64,000 bases of DNA from Sphingobium sp. CR2-8 (lineage in GTDB: Bacteria; Pseudomonadota; Alphaproteobacteria; Sphingomonadales; Sphingomonadaceae), in assembly GCF_035818615.1 (NCBI RefSeq), contig NZ_JAYKZY010000002.1:498501-562500 (forward strand), read 5' to 3'. This document shows, one piece after another, positions 10,982 to 20,382 of the stretch. Position 1 is the stretch's first letter, and every line of letters starts with the position of its first letter. Below the pieces are notes generated by a model, which was given only the letters and a program-made list of their open reading frames with translations, did not search any database and was not told the DNA's origin. Both the position numbers and the translations under genes were made by a program.

Positions 10982-11002
10982 AGATAAGAAGGTAATAGCG
11001 TC

Positions 11003-11434
11003 ATGCTGCAACCGAAGAAAATGAAGTTCCGCAAGACCTTCAAGGGTCGGATCAAGGGCGATGCCAAGGGTGGCTCGGCTCTGAACTTCGGTTCCTATGG
11101 CTTGAAGGCCATGGAACCCGAGCGCGTCACCGCGCGTCAGATCGAAGCGGCTCGCCGCGCGATCACCCGCCACATCCGCCGTCAGGGCCGGTTGTGGATC
11201 CGCATCTTCCCCGACGTGCCTGTGTCGAAGAAGCCTGCCGAAGTCCGTCAGGGCAAGGGCAAGGGTTCGGTCGAATATTGGGCCGCTCGCGTGAAGCCGG
11301 GCCGCATCCTGTTCGAACTGGACGGTGTTCCGGGTCCGCTCGCAGCAGAGGCCTTCTCGCGCGCCGCGATGAAGCTGCCCATCAAGACCAAGGTCGTCGC
11401 CCGCCTCGGCGACACCTCGCATCTGGAGGGTTAA
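11003..11434 (+). CDS. rplP: 50S ribosomal protein L16
   Basis: Late-assembly protein that helps position A-site tRNA; 143 aa. It opens [20 protein letters not shown] and contains [20 protein letters not shown], both conserved. It is preceded by AAGAAGG. The L29 gene starts four bases after the stop. Confidence 0.97.
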   Translation: MLQPKKMKFRKTFKGRIKGDAKGGSALNFGSYGLKAMEPERVTARQIEAARRAITRHIRRQGRLWIRIFPDVPVSKKPAEVRQGKGKGSVEYWAARVKPGRILFELDGVPGPLAAEAFSRAAMKLPIKTKVVARLGDTSHLEG

Positions 11435-11438
11435 GCAC

Positions 11439-11642
11439 ATGGCGAATGTTGCAGACCTGAAGACCAAGACGGACGACGAACTGTCGACCGAACTCAACAA
11501 CCTGAAGCGCGAGCAGTTCAATCTGCGTTTCCAGGCGGCCACCAACCAGCTGGAAAAGCCCAGCCGGGTCAAGGAAGTCCGTCGGTCGATCGCGCAGATC
11601 AAGACCCTGCAGACGGAGCGTAACAGCTCCGTCGCGAAGTAA
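11439..11642 (+). CDS. rpmC: 50S ribosomal protein L29
   Basis: Small tunnel-exit protein, 67 aa, beginning MANVADLKTKTDDELSTELN and containing the conserved NLKREQFNLRFQAATNQLE helix. It lies between rplP and rpsQ, its normal place. Confidence 0.96.
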   Translation: MANVADLKTKTDDELSTELNNLKREQFNLRFQAATNQLEKPSRVKEVRRSIAQIKTLQTERNSSVAK

Positions 11643-11654
11643 AGGAAACACACG

Positions 11655-11918
11655 ATGCCCAAGCGCGTGCTGACGGGAACGGTGGTTTCCGACAAGACCG
11701 ACAAGACGGTGGTGGTTCGTGTAGAGCGCAAGGTTAAGCATGCGCTCTACGGCAAGATCATCCGCCGTTCGAAAAAGTATCACGCCCATGACGAGGGCAA
11801 TGTCTACAAGGAAGGCGAAACGGTCCGAATCGAAGAGACCGCGCCGATTTCCAAGCTCAAGACCTGGAAGGTCATCGAGCGCGTGGACACCCACAAGTCG
11901 CCGGAAACGGCGGCCTGA
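11655..11918 (+). CDS. rpsQ: 30S ribosomal protein S17
   Basis: Primary 16S rRNA binder with an OB fold; 87 aa. [20 protein letters not shown] and the basic [10 protein letters not shown] segment are conserved. It is the last gene of the S10 block; a 166-base spacer with a long hairpin separates it from rplN. Confidence 0.96.
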   Translation: MPKRVLTGTVVSDKTDKTVVVRVERKVKHALYGKIIRRSKKYHAHDEGNVYKEGETVRIEETAPISKLKTWKVIERVDTHKSPETAA

Positions 11919-11938
11919 GGGAAAGCTCGCTGAGCTTT

Positions 11939-12011
11939 TGACTCTAAATGCGACGCGGGGCTGGCCTTTTCCTTTGGAAAGGGTTACAGGCCCGCGCTTC
12001 GCGTAGAGTCA
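11939..12011 (+). promoter_or_regulatory. Long hairpin in the rpsQ-rplN spacer
   Basis: Outer arms TGACTCTA (11939-11946) and TAGAGTCA (12004-12011) pair perfectly. Inner pairing continues through GACGCGGGGC and GCCCGCGC, with a CCTTT/AAAGG hairpin at the tip. A second small stem CCGGG/CCCGG (12042-12057) sits just before the rplN ribosome binding site. There is no T-run, so this looks like a leader or a dispersed palindrome rather than a terminator. Confidence 0.5.
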
Positions 12012-12084
12012 CCGGGCTCTAGGCCAAGAAATTCGGAACCGCCGGGAATTGACCCGGTAGGCCAAATGAGAAGGAACCGGATCT

Positions 12085-12453
12085 ATGATCCAGATGCAAT
12101 CCAATCTTGACGTCGCTGACAACAGCGGCGCCAAGCGCGTCCAGTGCATCAAGGTGCTGGGCGGCTCGAAGCGTCGCTTCGCTGGTGTAGGCGACATCAT
12201 CGTCGTCTCGATCAAGGAAGCTGCGCCGCGGGGCAAGGTGAAGAAGGGTGACGTGCATCGTGCCGTCATCGTGCGTACCGCCAAGGATATCCGCCGTGCA
12301 GACGGTTCGGTCATCCGTTTCGACGGCAACGCCGCTGTGCTGATCAACAAGAACGAGGAGCCGATCGGCACCCGTATCTTTGGCCCGGTCGTTCGCGAAC
12401 TGCGCGCCAAGAAGCACATGAAGATCATCAGCCTTGCTCCCGAGGTGCTGTAA
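12085..12453 (+). CDS. rplN: 50S ribosomal protein L14
   Basis: Subunit-interface protein, 122 aa; [20 protein letters not shown] is the family signature. First gene of the spc block, preceded by GAGAAGGAA. Its TAA overlaps the ATG of rplX by one base (TAATG), so translation is probably coupled. Confidence 0.97.
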   Translation: MIQMQSNLDVADNSGAKRVQCIKVLGGSKRRFAGVGDIIVVSIKEAAPRGKVKKGDVHRAVIVRTAKDIRRADGSVIRFDGNAAVLINKNEEPIGTRIFGPVVRELRAKKHMKIISLAPEVL

Positions 12454-12764
12454 TGAGCGCTGCTAAGATCAAGAAGGGCGACAAGATCGTCGTCCTGGCT
12501 GGCAAGGACAAGGGCCGTACCGGCGCTGTCCTGGCGGTGATGCCCAAGGACGACAAGGTTCTTGTCGAAGGCATCAACGTGCATGCCAAGCATCGCAAGC
12601 CCGACCAGGCGAACCCGCAGGGTGGCATCGAGCGCAAGCCCGCGCCGCTGCACATTTCGAACGTCGCAGTCGCTGGCGCCGATGGCAAGCCGACCCGCGT
12701 CCGTTTCGAGGACCGCGACGGCAAGAAGGTCCGCGTCGCCGTTAAGTCCGGTGAGGTGCTGTAA
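12453..12764 (+). CDS. rplX: 50S ribosomal protein L24
   Basis: Assembly initiator of the 50S subunit, 103 aa, with a KOW motif in [20 protein letters not shown]. It overlaps rplN and rplE by one base at each end. It is a single-domain protein of normal length. Confidence 0.96.
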   Translation: MSAAKIKKGDKIVVLAGKDKGRTGAVLAVMPKDDKVLVEGINVHAKHRKPDQANPQGGIERKPAPLHISNVAVAGADGKPTRVRFEDRDGKKVRVAVKSGEVL

Positions 12765-13339
12765 TGGCCGATAAATATATCCCGCGCTCCAAGGCGCAGT
12801 ATGACGCTGAAATCGCCAAGGCGATGACCGAGAAGTTCGGTTACAAGAACGTCATGGAAGTCCCCAAGATCGACAAGATCACGCTCAACATGGGCGTGGG
12901 CGAAGCGACCCAGGACAAGAAGAAGGTCACGCAGGCCGCCGAGGAAATGGAACTGATCGCCGGCCAGAAGCCGGTCATCACCAAGGCGAAGAAGTCGATC
13001 GCGCAGTTCAAGCTGCGTGAAGGCATGCCGATCGGTGCCAAGGTCACGCTGCGCCGCGAGCGCATGTATGAATTCCTGGACCGCATGATCAACATCGCTC
13101 TGCCCCGCGTCCGCGATTTTCGTGGTCTCAATCCGAAGAGCTTCGACGGCCGTGGCAACTATGCCTTCGGCATCAAGGAGCAGATCATCTTCCCCGAGAT
13201 CAGCTATGACCGTGTCGACAAGGTGCGCGGCATGGACATCATCGTGACCACCACGGCGAAGACGGACGACGAAGCGCGCGAACTGCTGCGCCTCTTCGGC
13301 TTCCCCTTCCCGCAGGAAGAAGAGAAGCAGGCGGCCTGA
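12764..13339 (+). CDS. rplE: 50S ribosomal protein L5
   Basis: 5S rRNA-binding protein that bridges to S13 in the small subunit; 191 aa. The conserved [13 protein letters not shown] and [20 protein letters not shown] segments are present. In E. coli the rplE leader is the S8 repressor target; the one-base overlap with rplX leaves no separate leader here. Confidence 0.97.
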   Translation: MADKYIPRSKAQYDAEIAKAMTEKFGYKNVMEVPKIDKITLNMGVGEATQDKKKVTQAAEEMELIAGQKPVITKAKKSIAQFKLREGMPIGAKVTLRRERMYEFLDRMINIALPRVRDFRGLNPKSFDGRGNYAFGIKEQIIFPEISYDRVDKVRGMDIIVTTTAKTDDEARELLRLFGFPFPQEEEKQAA

Positions 13340-13391
13340 TACAGGCCCCGCTTCTCTCCCAACGCTAAAGCTAAGGAAGAGAACTTAAGTC

Positions 13392-13697
13392 ATGGCGAAA
13401 CTGAGTTCGATCAACAAGAACGAGCGCCGCAAGAAGCTGGTGAAGAAATATGCCGGCCGTTATGCAAAGCTCAAGGCGATCGCGAATGATAACGCGGCCG
13501 ACGACAGCGATCGTCTGATCGCGCGTCTGAAGATGGCGGAAATTCCCCGCAATGGTAACCCGACCCGCGTTCGGAACCGTTGCGAGATGACCGGCCGTCC
13601 GCGTGCCTATTACCGCAAGTTCCGGCTCTGCCGTATTCAGCTGCGCGATCTGGCCAATAAGGGCCTGATCCCCGGCGTCACCAAGTCGAGCTGGTAA
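13392..13697 (+). CDS. rpsN: 30S ribosomal protein S14
   Basis: Small-subunit head protein, 101 aa. It is the long, zinc-free type: the short zinc form is about 61 aa with two CxxC pairs, which are absent here. [20 protein letters not shown] and [20 protein letters not shown] are recognisable. Its place after rplE is the usual one. Confidence 0.96.
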   Translation: MAKLSSINKNERRKKLVKKYAGRYAKLKAIANDNAADDSDRLIARLKMAEIPRNGNPTRVRNRCEMTGRPRAYYRKFRLCRIQLRDLANKGLIPGVTKSSW

Positions 13698-13709
13698 GGA
13701 TATCATCTC

Positions 13710-14105
13710 ATGGCATTGACCGATCCCTTGGGTGATATGCTCACCCGCATCCGCAACGGGCAGCAGGCGAAGAAGGACAGCGTTATGTCCCCCGCGTCCA
13801 AGCTGCGCGCGCGCGTCCTCGACGTGCTTCAGCGTGAAGGCTATATCCGTGGCTATTCCGAAGAAGCCCTGGGCAGCCATCCTGGCCTGCGCATCGAGCT
13901 GAAATATTTCGAAGGCCAGCCCGCGATCAAGCATGTCGCGCGCGTGTCCAAGCCTGGCCGCCGCGTCTATTCGGGTTCGAAAGAACTGCCGATCGTGCGC
14001 AACGGCCTGGGCATCACCATTGTCTCGACGCCTCGCGGCGTTCTGTCCGACGCCGAAGCGCGTGAGCAGAATGTCGGCGGCGAAGTGCTGGCGGAGGTGT
14101 TCTAA
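13710..14105 (+). CDS. rpsH: 30S ribosomal protein S8
   Basis: Central-domain 16S rRNA binder and, in E. coli, repressor of the spc operon; 131 aa. It begins [20 protein letters not shown] and contains the C-terminal [17 protein letters not shown] motif. Its TAA shares a base with the rplF start. Confidence 0.97.
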   Translation: MALTDPLGDMLTRIRNGQQAKKDSVMSPASKLRARVLDVLQREGYIRGYSEEALGSHPGLRIELKYFEGQPAIKHVARVSKPGRRVYSGSKELPIVRNGLGITIVSTPRGVLSDAEAREQNVGGEVLAEVF

Positions 14106-14638
14106 TGAGCCGCATCGGTAAAAAGCCGGTCGCGATCCCCGCTGGGGTGACCGCGACCATCGAGGGCGGGCAGCTCTCGGTGAAGGGGCCCAAGGGCACC
14201 CTCGCCATGCCGCTGCGCGACGAGATCAGCTACACGCTGGAAAATGACGGCATCTCCGTCCAGCCGGCCAACAAGACCAAGCAGGCGCGCGCCTTCTGGG
14301 GCATGCAGCGTACGCTGGTGCAGAACCTGATCACCGGCGTGACCGAGGGCTTCTCCAAGAAGCTGCTCATCACCGGTGTCGGCTACCGCGCCAACTCGCA
14401 GGGCAAGAACCTGAAGTTGCAGCTTGGCTACAGCCATGACGTCGATTTCGCGATCCCCGACGGGATCGAGATCAAGACCCCGGATAACACCACGGTCGAG
14501 ATCAGCGGCATCGACAAGCAGCAGGTCGGTCAGGTAGCGGCCGAGATCCGTCGCTGGCGCAAGCCCGAACCCTATAAGGGCAAGGGTATCAAGTACGCCG
14601 GCGAATTCATCTTCCGCAAGGAAGGGAAGAAGAAGTAA
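14105..14638 (+). CDS. rplF: 50S ribosomal protein L6
   Basis: Protein of the factor-binding base of the 50S subunit; 177 aa. It has two similar domains, with [20 protein letters not shown] in the centre and [20 protein letters not shown] near the end. Start [20 protein letters not shown]. It overlaps rpsH by one base and lies one base ahead of rplR. Confidence 0.97.
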   Translation: MSRIGKKPVAIPAGVTATIEGGQLSVKGPKGTLAMPLRDEISYTLENDGISVQPANKTKQARAFWGMQRTLVQNLITGVTEGFSKKLLITGVGYRANSQGKNLKLQLGYSHDVDFAIPDGIEIKTPDNTTVEISGIDKQQVGQVAAEIRRWRKPEPYKGKGIKYAGEFIFRKEGKKK

Positions 14639-14639
14639 G

Positions 14640-14993
14640 ATGGCAAAGCTTTCCCTCTTCGCGCGGCGTCGTCGCCGCGTTCGCACCGCGCTCAAGGCTG
14701 TGTCGGGCACCCGCCCGCGCCTCAGCGTCCACCGTTCGGGCCGTCACATCTACGCCCAGGTCATCGATGACGCGCAAGGCAAGACCGTTGCCGCTGCATC
14801 GACCCTGGACAAGGACGTGCGCGGCAAGACCGGCGCCACGTCCGAAGCGGCGGCCGATGTCGGCAAGCGCGTCGCCGCTGCGGCGACGGCTGCCGGCGTC
14901 ACCCGCGTCGTTTTCGACCGTGGTGGCTTCCTGTTCCATGGCCGCGTCAAGGCGCTGGCCGATGCGGCCCGTGAAGCCGGGCTGGAGTTCTGA
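14640..14993 (+). CDS. rplR: 50S ribosomal protein L18
   Basis: 5S rRNA-binding protein, 117 aa. It opens [20 protein letters not shown] and ends [20 protein letters not shown] followed by REAGLEF, typical for the family. It is set tightly between rplF and rpsE. Confidence 0.96.
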   Translation: MAKLSLFARRRRRVRTALKAVSGTRPRLSVHRSGRHIYAQVIDDAQGKTVAAASTLDKDVRGKTGATSEAAADVGKRVAAAATAAGVTRVVFDRGGFLFHGRVKALADAAREAGLEF

Positions 14994-14995
14994 TC

Positions 14996-15718
14996 ATGGC
15001 TGACGAAAACACCAACGAAGTCGTCGCTCCCGTCGAGGGCGCCGAAGCGACTGCACCGACCGAAGGTCGTGGTCCCGGCCGTGGCCGTGGCAACCGTGGC
15101 GGTGGCGATCGCAACCGTGGCGAGCGTGGCGGCCGTGGCCGTCGCGACGATCGTCGTGGCGGCAACCGTGACGAGGATCAGGGCGAAGAACTGATCGAGA
15201 AGCTGGTTCACATCAACCGCGTCAGCAAGACCGTCAAGGGCGGCAAGCGCTTCGGTTTCGCGGCGCTGGTCGTCGTGGGCGACGGCAAGGGTCGTGCGGG
15301 CTTCGGCCATGGCAAGGCGCGGGAAGTGCCCGAAGCCATCAGCAAGGCGACTGCCGCTGCCAAGAAGGCGATGGTTCGCGTTCCGCTCAAGGAAGGCCGT
15401 ACGCTGCATCATGATGGCCTGGGCCATTTCGGTGCGGGCAAGGTGACCGTCCGTTCGGCGCCGGCCGGTACGGGTATCATCGCCGGTGGTCCGATGCGCG
15501 CCGTGTTCGAAAGCCTCGGCGTCGCGGACGTCGTGACCAAGTCGAACGGCACGTCGAACCCATATAACATGATCCGTGCGACCTTCGCGGCGCTGGTCGA
15601 ACAGACCAGCCCCAAGTCGGTGGCGCAGCGTCGCGGCAAGAAGGTCGCCGACCTTCTGCGTCGTGGTGGTGCGTCCGCTGACGTCGCGCAGGCTGACGCC
15701 GAAGCGATTGCGGAGTAA
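14996..15718 (+). CDS. rpsE: 30S ribosomal protein S5 with Gly/Arg-rich N-terminal extension
   Basis: Body protein of the small subunit at the mRNA entry site, tied to decoding accuracy and assembly. It is 240 aa, clearly longer than the 166 aa of E. coli. Residues about 22-62 are an RG/RGG-rich tract (for example [14 protein letters not shown]), after an acidic start. The conserved core starts near [20 protein letters not shown] and includes [20 protein letters not shown]. The ATG follows three bases after the rplR stop. Confidence 0.96.
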   Translation: MADENTNEVVAPVEGAEATAPTEGRGPGRGRGNRGGGDRNRGERGGRGRRDDRRGGNRDEDQGEELIEKLVHINRVSKTVKGGKRFGFAALVVVGDGKGRAGFGHGKAREVPEAISKATAAAKKAMVRVPLKEGRTLHHDGLGHFGAGKVTVRSAPAGTGIIAGGPMRAVFESLGVADVVTKSNGTSNPYNMIRATFAALVEQTSPKSVAQRRGKKVADLLRRGGASADVAQADAEAIAE

Positions 15719-15723
15719 CTGAT

Positions 15724-15903
15724 ATGGCGAAGATCAAGATCAAGCAGATCGGTTCGCCGATCCGCCGTCCCGCCGACCAGAAGAAGATTCTGATCGGCCT
15801 GGGCCTTGGCAAGATGCACCGCGTGGTGGAACTTGAAGACACGGCGGAAGTCCGCGGTGCGATCAAGAAGCTGCCGCACATGGTGGCGGTCGTCGAGGGT
15901 TAA
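15724..15903 (+). CDS. rpmD: 50S ribosomal protein L30
   Basis: Small 50S protein, 59 aa, beginning [20 protein letters not shown] and ending [12 protein letters not shown]. The conserved [20 protein letters not shown] segment is intact. It lies five bases after rpsE and is followed by a strong terminator, so it ends a transcription unit here instead of leading directly into rplO. Confidence 0.95.
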   Translation: MAKIKIKQIGSPIRRPADQKKILIGLGLGKMHRVVELEDTAEVRGAIKKLPHMVAVVEG

Positions 15904-15928
15904 TCCCCCGATTGCCGGAAGAATAGGG

Positions 15929-15965
15929 AAGGGCCGATTCGCGCAGGCGGATCGGCCCTTTCTTT
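15929..15965 (+). terminator. Rho-independent terminator after rpmD
   Basis: Perfect ten-base stem AAGGGCCGAT/ATCGGCCCTT, a 12-base loop, then TCTTT. It separates the S10/spc block from rplO-secY-adk. Confidence 0.85.
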
Positions 15966-16269
15966 ATGCGCGCGTGCCTAGGGCAACGGCGGCTGTCCTA
16001 TGGGACTTCACCATGGCAATATCCCGACCGGCCAGATGCAGGATAGGCTTGGGTCGGTGTAATATAATATCCCACTTGCGCCATGAAATGTCGAGATCGG
16101 CGGGAAATGTGCGAAGTTAAGCGCAGGCCGCCCTGTACGTCCGGGCCGGGCGCGCGATGGGACAGGCGGATCCGGCACGACAGCAATAGGGGGGTGACAA
16201 AGCCTCCCCGCCCGGCTATGGCGCGCGCTTCCCAACTTAGCGCGAACCAAGCGAAAGCGAGTGCACGAT
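15966..16269 (+). other. rpmD-rplO spacer
   Basis: About 300 bases without a convincing gene between the rpmD terminator and rplO. A promoter-like pair lies near its end (16194-16221). Short frames in it have no recognisable product. Confidence 0.55.
16194..16221 (+). promoter_or_regulatory. Candidate promoter for rplO-secY-adk
   Basis: GTGACA (16194-16199), a 16-base spacer, CTATGG (16216-16221). It stands 48 bases before rplO and after a strong terminator, so a promoter is required in this gap. By-eye call. Confidence 0.45.
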
Positions 16270-16803
16270 ATGAAACTCAATGACATCCGCGACAATGATG
16301 GCGCCCGCAAGGGCCGTATGCGCGTTGGACGCGGCATCGGCTCCGGCAAGGGCAAGACCGCCGGTCGCGGCCAGAAGGGTGCGAAGGCGCGTTCGGGCGT
16401 CAGCATCAACGGCTTCGAAGGTGGCCAGATGCCACTCCACATGCGCATCCCGAAGCGTGGCTTCAACAACATCTTCGCGAACGACTATGCGATCGTGAAC
16501 CTGGGCGCCGTGCAGAAGGCGATCGACGCCAGCAAGCTGGACGCGGCCGCGACCATCGACCAGGCGGCTCTGAACGCCGCCAACCTGACCCGCGGTGGCA
16601 AGGACGGCGTCCGTCTGCTCGCCAAGGGTGAACTGACCGCCAAGGTCAGCTTCCTGGTGGCCGGCGCGTCGAAGAGCGCGATCGATGCCGTCGAAAAGGC
16701 CGGTGGCAAGGTCGACGTGATCGAAGTCGTTGCCGCAGCGGACAAGGCCAAGGCGAAGAAGGGCGCGACCCTCGCCGCCAAGAAGGCCGCCCGCAAGGGC
16801 TGA
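16270..16803 (+). CDS. rplO: 50S ribosomal protein L15
   Basis: Late-assembly 50S protein, 177 aa from ATG 16270 ([20 protein letters not shown]); a GTG nine bases upstream is less likely. The glycine-rich [20 protein letters not shown] segment is characteristic. The C-terminus carries an extra Ala/Lys-rich tail ([15 protein letters not shown]). It opens a separate unit with secY and adk. Confidence 0.96.
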   Translation: MKLNDIRDNDGARKGRMRVGRGIGSGKGKTAGRGQKGAKARSGVSINGFEGGQMPLHMRIPKRGFNNIFANDYAIVNLGAVQKAIDASKLDAAATIDQAALNAANLTRGGKDGVRLLAKGELTAKVSFLVAGASKSAIDAVEKAGGKVDVIEVVAAADKAKAKKGATLAAKKAARKG

Positions 16804-17010
16804 TCCGCCTTTCGCAGACGTGCAAGCCAGACTTGCAACAACGGCCCCGCTGCCCGATATGGGTCGGCGGGGTCATGCGTATGGGGGGACGTCTTTTGTC
16901 GCGCAGGCGGCAACTCCCCGTTCGACACGCTGGACCCGTCCCGCTAAGGGATGAGCGATTCCGATCCGGAGCATGATACTCCGGCTAGAGTGATTTGAAG
17001 GGCAGCCACC

Positions 17011-18375
17011 ATGGCATCGAGAGCCGACCAGCTCGCATCCAATCTCAGCCTCGCGAAGTTCAGCCAGGCGACCGACCTCAAGAAGCGCCTGTGGTTTACG
17101 CTCGGCGCCTTGATCGTGTTCCGTTTCCTCAGCTTCGTGCCGCTGCCCGGCGTCGATCCGACCGCCTTGTCGCAGCTTTACAGCCAGACGAACGGCGGCA
17201 TCCTCGACATCTTCAACACCTTCTCGGGTGGGTCGCTCTCGCGCATGAGCCTGATCGCGCTGGGCGTGATGCCCTACATCACCGCGTCGATCGTGGTGCA
17301 GCTGGGCGCCAGCCTCTCGCCGCAACTTGCGGCGATCAAGAAGGAAGGCGAAAGCGGGCGCAAGAAGCTGAACCAGTGGACCCGCTACGGCACCGTCGGC
17401 CTGACTGCGGTGCAGGGCTATTTCATCGCCGTCGGCCTGGAAGGCTTCGGCGCGCAGCAGGGCATGCAGGCGGTCATCGAACCCGGCCTACTGTTCCGGC
17501 TGACCGCAGTCGTCTCGCTGATCGGCGGCACGATGTTCCTGATGTGGCTGGGTGAACAGATCACCTCGCGCGGGATCGGCAACGGCGTGTCGCTCATCAT
17601 CATGGCGGGCATCGTCGCCCAGCTGCCGGTGACGCTCAGCAACTTGTTCAAGTCGGGCAGCGAAGGGTCGATCTCGGGCCTGCTGATCTTCCTGGTCATG
17701 GTCATGGCGGTGGGCCTGGTCCTGTTGATCTGCTTCATGGAGCGGGCGCAGCGCCGCGTGCTGATCCAATATCCCAAGCGCCAGACGCGCCAGGGCCTGA
17801 TGCAGGCGGACCGCAGCCATCTGCCGCTCAAGGTCAATACCGCAGGCGTCATTCCGCCGATCTTCGCGTCGTCGCTGTTGCTTATGCCGCTCACCATCTC
17901 GCAGTTCGCGGGCCAGACCGTCGCGGGAGAGAGCAAGTGGGGCGACTTCGTCCTCTCGCTCAACCAGTATCTGTCGCATGGCAGCCCGGTCTATATGGGC
18001 CTTTATGGCCTCGGCATCGTCTTCTTCTGCTTCTTCTACACCGCCGTGGTGTTCAACCCGGAAGAAACGGCCGACAATCTCAAGCGCAACGGCGGTTTCA
18101 TTCCCGGCATCCGTCCCGGCAAGAATACCGAAAATTACCTGGATTATGTGCTGACGCGCATCACCGTCATCGGCGCGGCCTATCTGGCCTTCATCTGCCT
18201 GGTGCCGGAATTCGCCATCGCGCGCGCGGGCATCCCCTTCTATCTGGGCGGGACCAGCCTGTTGATCGTCGTCAACGTCACGGTCGACACCGTGACCCAG
18301 ATCCAGAGCCATCTGCTCGCCCATCAATATGGCGATCTGATCAAGAAGGCGAAGCTCAAGGGGCGTCTGCGCTAA
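17011..18375 (+). CDS. secY: Protein translocase subunit SecY
   Basis: Channel-forming subunit of the Sec translocon; 454 aa with ten hydrophobic segments. The family features are visible: MPYITASIVVQLGA in helix 2, GNGVSLIIMAGIVA in helix 4-5, the plug region and the cytosolic loop with NPEETADNLKRNGGFIPGIR. The start MASRADQLASNLSLAKFSQA follows GGGCAGCC. It lies 207 bases after rplO, with adk 42 bases downstream. Confidence 0.98.
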   Translation: MASRADQLASNLSLAKFSQATDLKKRLWFTLGALIVFRFLSFVPLPGVDPTALSQLYSQTNGGILDIFNTFSGGSLSRMSLIALGVMPYITASIVVQLGASLSPQLAAIKKEGESGRKKLNQWTRYGTVGLTAVQGYFIAVGLEGFGAQQGMQAVIEPGLLFRLTAVVSLIGGTMFLMWLGEQITSRGIGNGVSLIIMAGIVAQLPVTLSNLFKSGSEGSISGLLIFLVMVMAVGLVLLICFMERAQRRVLIQYPKRQTRQGLMQADRSHLPLKVNTAGVIPPIFASSLLLMPLTISQFAGQTVAGESKWGDFVLSLNQYLSHGSPVYMGLYGLGIVFFCFFYTAVVFNPEETADNLKRNGGFIPGIRPGKNTENYLDYVLTRITVIGAAYLAFICLVPEFAIARAGIPFYLGGTSLLIVVNVTVDTVTQIQSHLLAHQYGDLIKKAKLKGRLR

Positions 18376-18417
18376 GACGACCGGATAATGGGCGCACAAC
18401 AGGGGAGTATGCGCACA

Positions 18418-19074
18418 ATGAACATCATTCTGCTTGGCCCTCCGGGAGCCGGGAAGGGTACGCAGGCCACGCGTCTGGTCGATGACCGTGGCATGGTACA
18501 ACTGTCGACGGGCGATATGCTGCGCGCGGCGGTGAAGGCCGGGACGCCCGTGGGCCTCCAGGCGAAGGCGCTGATGGAATCGGGCGCGTTGGTGCCCGAC
18601 GAAGTGGTGTCGGGCATCATCGGTGAGGCGCTCGACCAATTGTCGCCCGATACCGGCGTGATCTTCGACGGCTATCCCCGGACGCAGGCGCAGGCCCATT
18701 CGCTCGACGCCATATTGGGGGAGCGCGACCGCACCCTCGATCATGTGATCGAACTGGAAGTGAATGAGGACGCGCTGGTCGACCGCATCACCGGCCGCTT
18801 CACCTGCGCCAACTGCGGCGCGGGCTATCACGACCGCTTCAAGCTGCCCAAGGTCGAGGGCGAGTGCGACAAGTGCCACGGGCATGAGTTCAAGCGCCGC
18901 CCTGACGACAACGAGGAAACGGTTCGCACGCGCATGGCCGAATATCGCGCCAAGACCGCGCCGATCCTGCCGATCTACGAAGCGCGCAATATCGTGTCCC
19001 GCGTGGATGGCATGGCGGACATGAACGACGTGACCGCCGCCATTGCGGGCATATTGGACGACAAGACGGCCTAA
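18418..19074 (+). CDS. adk: Adenylate kinase
   Basis: Catalyses ATP + AMP to 2 ADP in the cytoplasm. It is 218 aa from ATG 18418 (MNIILLGPPGAGKGTQATRL); ATGs at 18388 and 18409 are possible, but the P-loop normally starts within ten residues. FDGYPRTQAQA and the NMP-binding STGDMLR are intact. The LID has four cysteines in two CxxC pairs (FTCANCGAGY and GECDKCHGHEF), so it is the zinc-binding long form. Following secY is the usual bacterial order. Confidence 0.97.
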   Translation: MNIILLGPPGAGKGTQATRLVDDRGMVQLSTGDMLRAAVKAGTPVGLQAKALMESGALVPDEVVSGIIGEALDQLSPDTGVIFDGYPRTQAQAHSLDAILGERDRTLDHVIELEVNEDALVDRITGRFTCANCGAGYHDRFKLPKVEGECDKCHGHEFKRRPDDNEETVRTRMAEYRAKTAPILPIYEARNIVSRVDGMADMNDVTAAIAGILDDKTA

Positions 19075-19124
19075 GCTACGCGGCTCCTGCGATGACGCGC
19101 AGGCGCAGGACCGGATGACATGAT

Positions 19125-19160
19125 GGGCCGACGCGGCAATGGCTGCGTCGGCCCGTTTTT
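19125..19160 (+). terminator. Rho-independent terminator after adk
   Basis: GGGCCGACGC/GCGTCGGCCC stem with an inner GC pair and AATG loop, then GTTTTT. It ends the rplO-secY-adk unit and confirms that the alpha operon is not continuous with it. Confidence 0.85.
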
Positions 19161-19334
19161 GATGCTGCTGCGTGCCCATAAGCCGAACATCATGCACGCG
19201 CCACTTTGCGACCGATATTCGCAACGACGGCGACCATGGCCGATACAGTCAAAATGGCGTAATAAATCAGGTCAATTCTTCCCGTTAACCACGATCTTAA
19301 CGGATTTATTGCTCGGCTGTTGCTATAGGGCCTC

Positions 19335-20378
19335 ATGGTTGGATCGCCGCCTTCCCGTGGCCGCTTGACGGAATTGGACGCCTTGCGGGGCATCGGCGCG
19401 CTGTGCGTGTTGATCTTCCACTATTCGACCCGCTTTCACGAGCTGTTCCCGCAGGCGGCGCATGTGCCTTTCAGCTTCCCGGGCGGCAATTATCGTGTGC
19501 TGCTGTTCTTTACCATTTCGGGCTTTGCGATCTTCTTCACGCTCGATCGCATTCGCACGGTCGCCGATTTCGTCGTCAATCGTTTCGCGCGTCTCTATCC
19601 GGCCTATCTGGTCGCGATGCTGCTGACGCTCTCGATCGAATATCTGGCCCACGCGACGCGGCTGCTGATCGGTCCCGTCGCGATCCTCGCGAATTTCACG
19701 ATGTTGCAGGGGTTCGCCTTCCTGCCCGAAGTCGACGGGGCCTATTGGACCCTGACGGTGGAGATCGCCTTCTACTTCTGCATGATCGCCATCTGGAAAT
19801 TCGCGGGCGTCCGGCGACTGGAACCGGTGCTGGCCGGGTGGCTCGCGATCCGCTGGCTGTTCTGGCTCTGGCCGGACATGCCGGAACGAATCGTCATGCT
19901 GCTGGTCCTGCGCTACACGCCCTTCTTCGTCATCGGCATGCTCAGCTATCGCGTCTGGTCCGGCCAGCGCAGCCTGCGCCAGCAGGCGCCCTATGCCGCG
20001 CTCGCGCTGCTGTCAGTCGCGACCATGGAGACATGGGACGTGACGCTGGTCGGCTGTGTCCTGCTCGCGGCCTTCGTCGCCCTGATCCACGGCCGCCTGC
20101 ATTTTCTTGCCGTCCGTCCGCTCCTGTGGCTGGGCGGGATCAGCTATTCCTTCTACCTCATCCACCAGCATGTCGGCTTCGTCGTGATGCTGGAATGTGC
20201 GCGGGCGGGCTACAGCCCCTGGATCGGCTTTGCCGCCGCTTTCCTGGTCGCGCTGGTGCTGGGCACAGCGATCAACCGATGGGTGGAGCGGCCCGCAGGC
20301 GAAGCGATCATCGCCTGGTGGAAGCGACGCCGTGACGCGCGCCTCGGCACGGCGAAGGCGGCCACCATCCAGGGCTGA
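19335..20378 (+). CDS. Acyltransferase family 3 (OafA/YrhL-type) membrane protein
   Basis: Predicted integral membrane O-acyltransferase, 347 aa, with about ten hydrophobic segments. The N-terminal LTELDALRGIGALCVLIFHY segment is the family hallmark: RG in helix 1 and the catalytic-type His in IFHY. Such proteins acylate surface polysaccharides, lipids or antibiotics; the acceptor here cannot be told from sequence. It is monocistronic, with a CTATAG-like -10 just upstream and a bidirectional terminator after it. Confidence 0.85.
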   Translation: MVGSPPSRGRLTELDALRGIGALCVLIFHYSTRFHELFPQAAHVPFSFPGGNYRVLLFFTISGFAIFFTLDRIRTVADFVVNRFARLYPAYLVAMLLTLSIEYLAHATRLLIGPVAILANFTMLQGFAFLPEVDGAYWTLTVEIAFYFCMIAIWKFAGVRRLEPVLAGWLAIRWLFWLWPDMPERIVMLLVLRYTPFFVIGMLSYRVWSGQRSLRQQAPYAALALLSVATMETWDVTLVGCVLLAAFVALIHGRLHFLAVRPLLWLGGISYSFYLIHQHVGFVVMLECARAGYSPWIGFAAAFLVALVLGTAINRWVERPAGEAIIAWWKRRRDARLGTAKAATIQG

Positions 20379-20382
20379 ATCA

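Noticed and set aside
17488..19224. 578-residue minus frame opposite secY and adk
   Set aside because: Lies over two certain genes; His/Arg/Gln-rich shadow without motifs.
19283..19300. Possible CtrA box (TTAA pair) before the acyltransferase gene
   Set aside because: The TTAA halves are eight bases apart, not the seven of the consensus.
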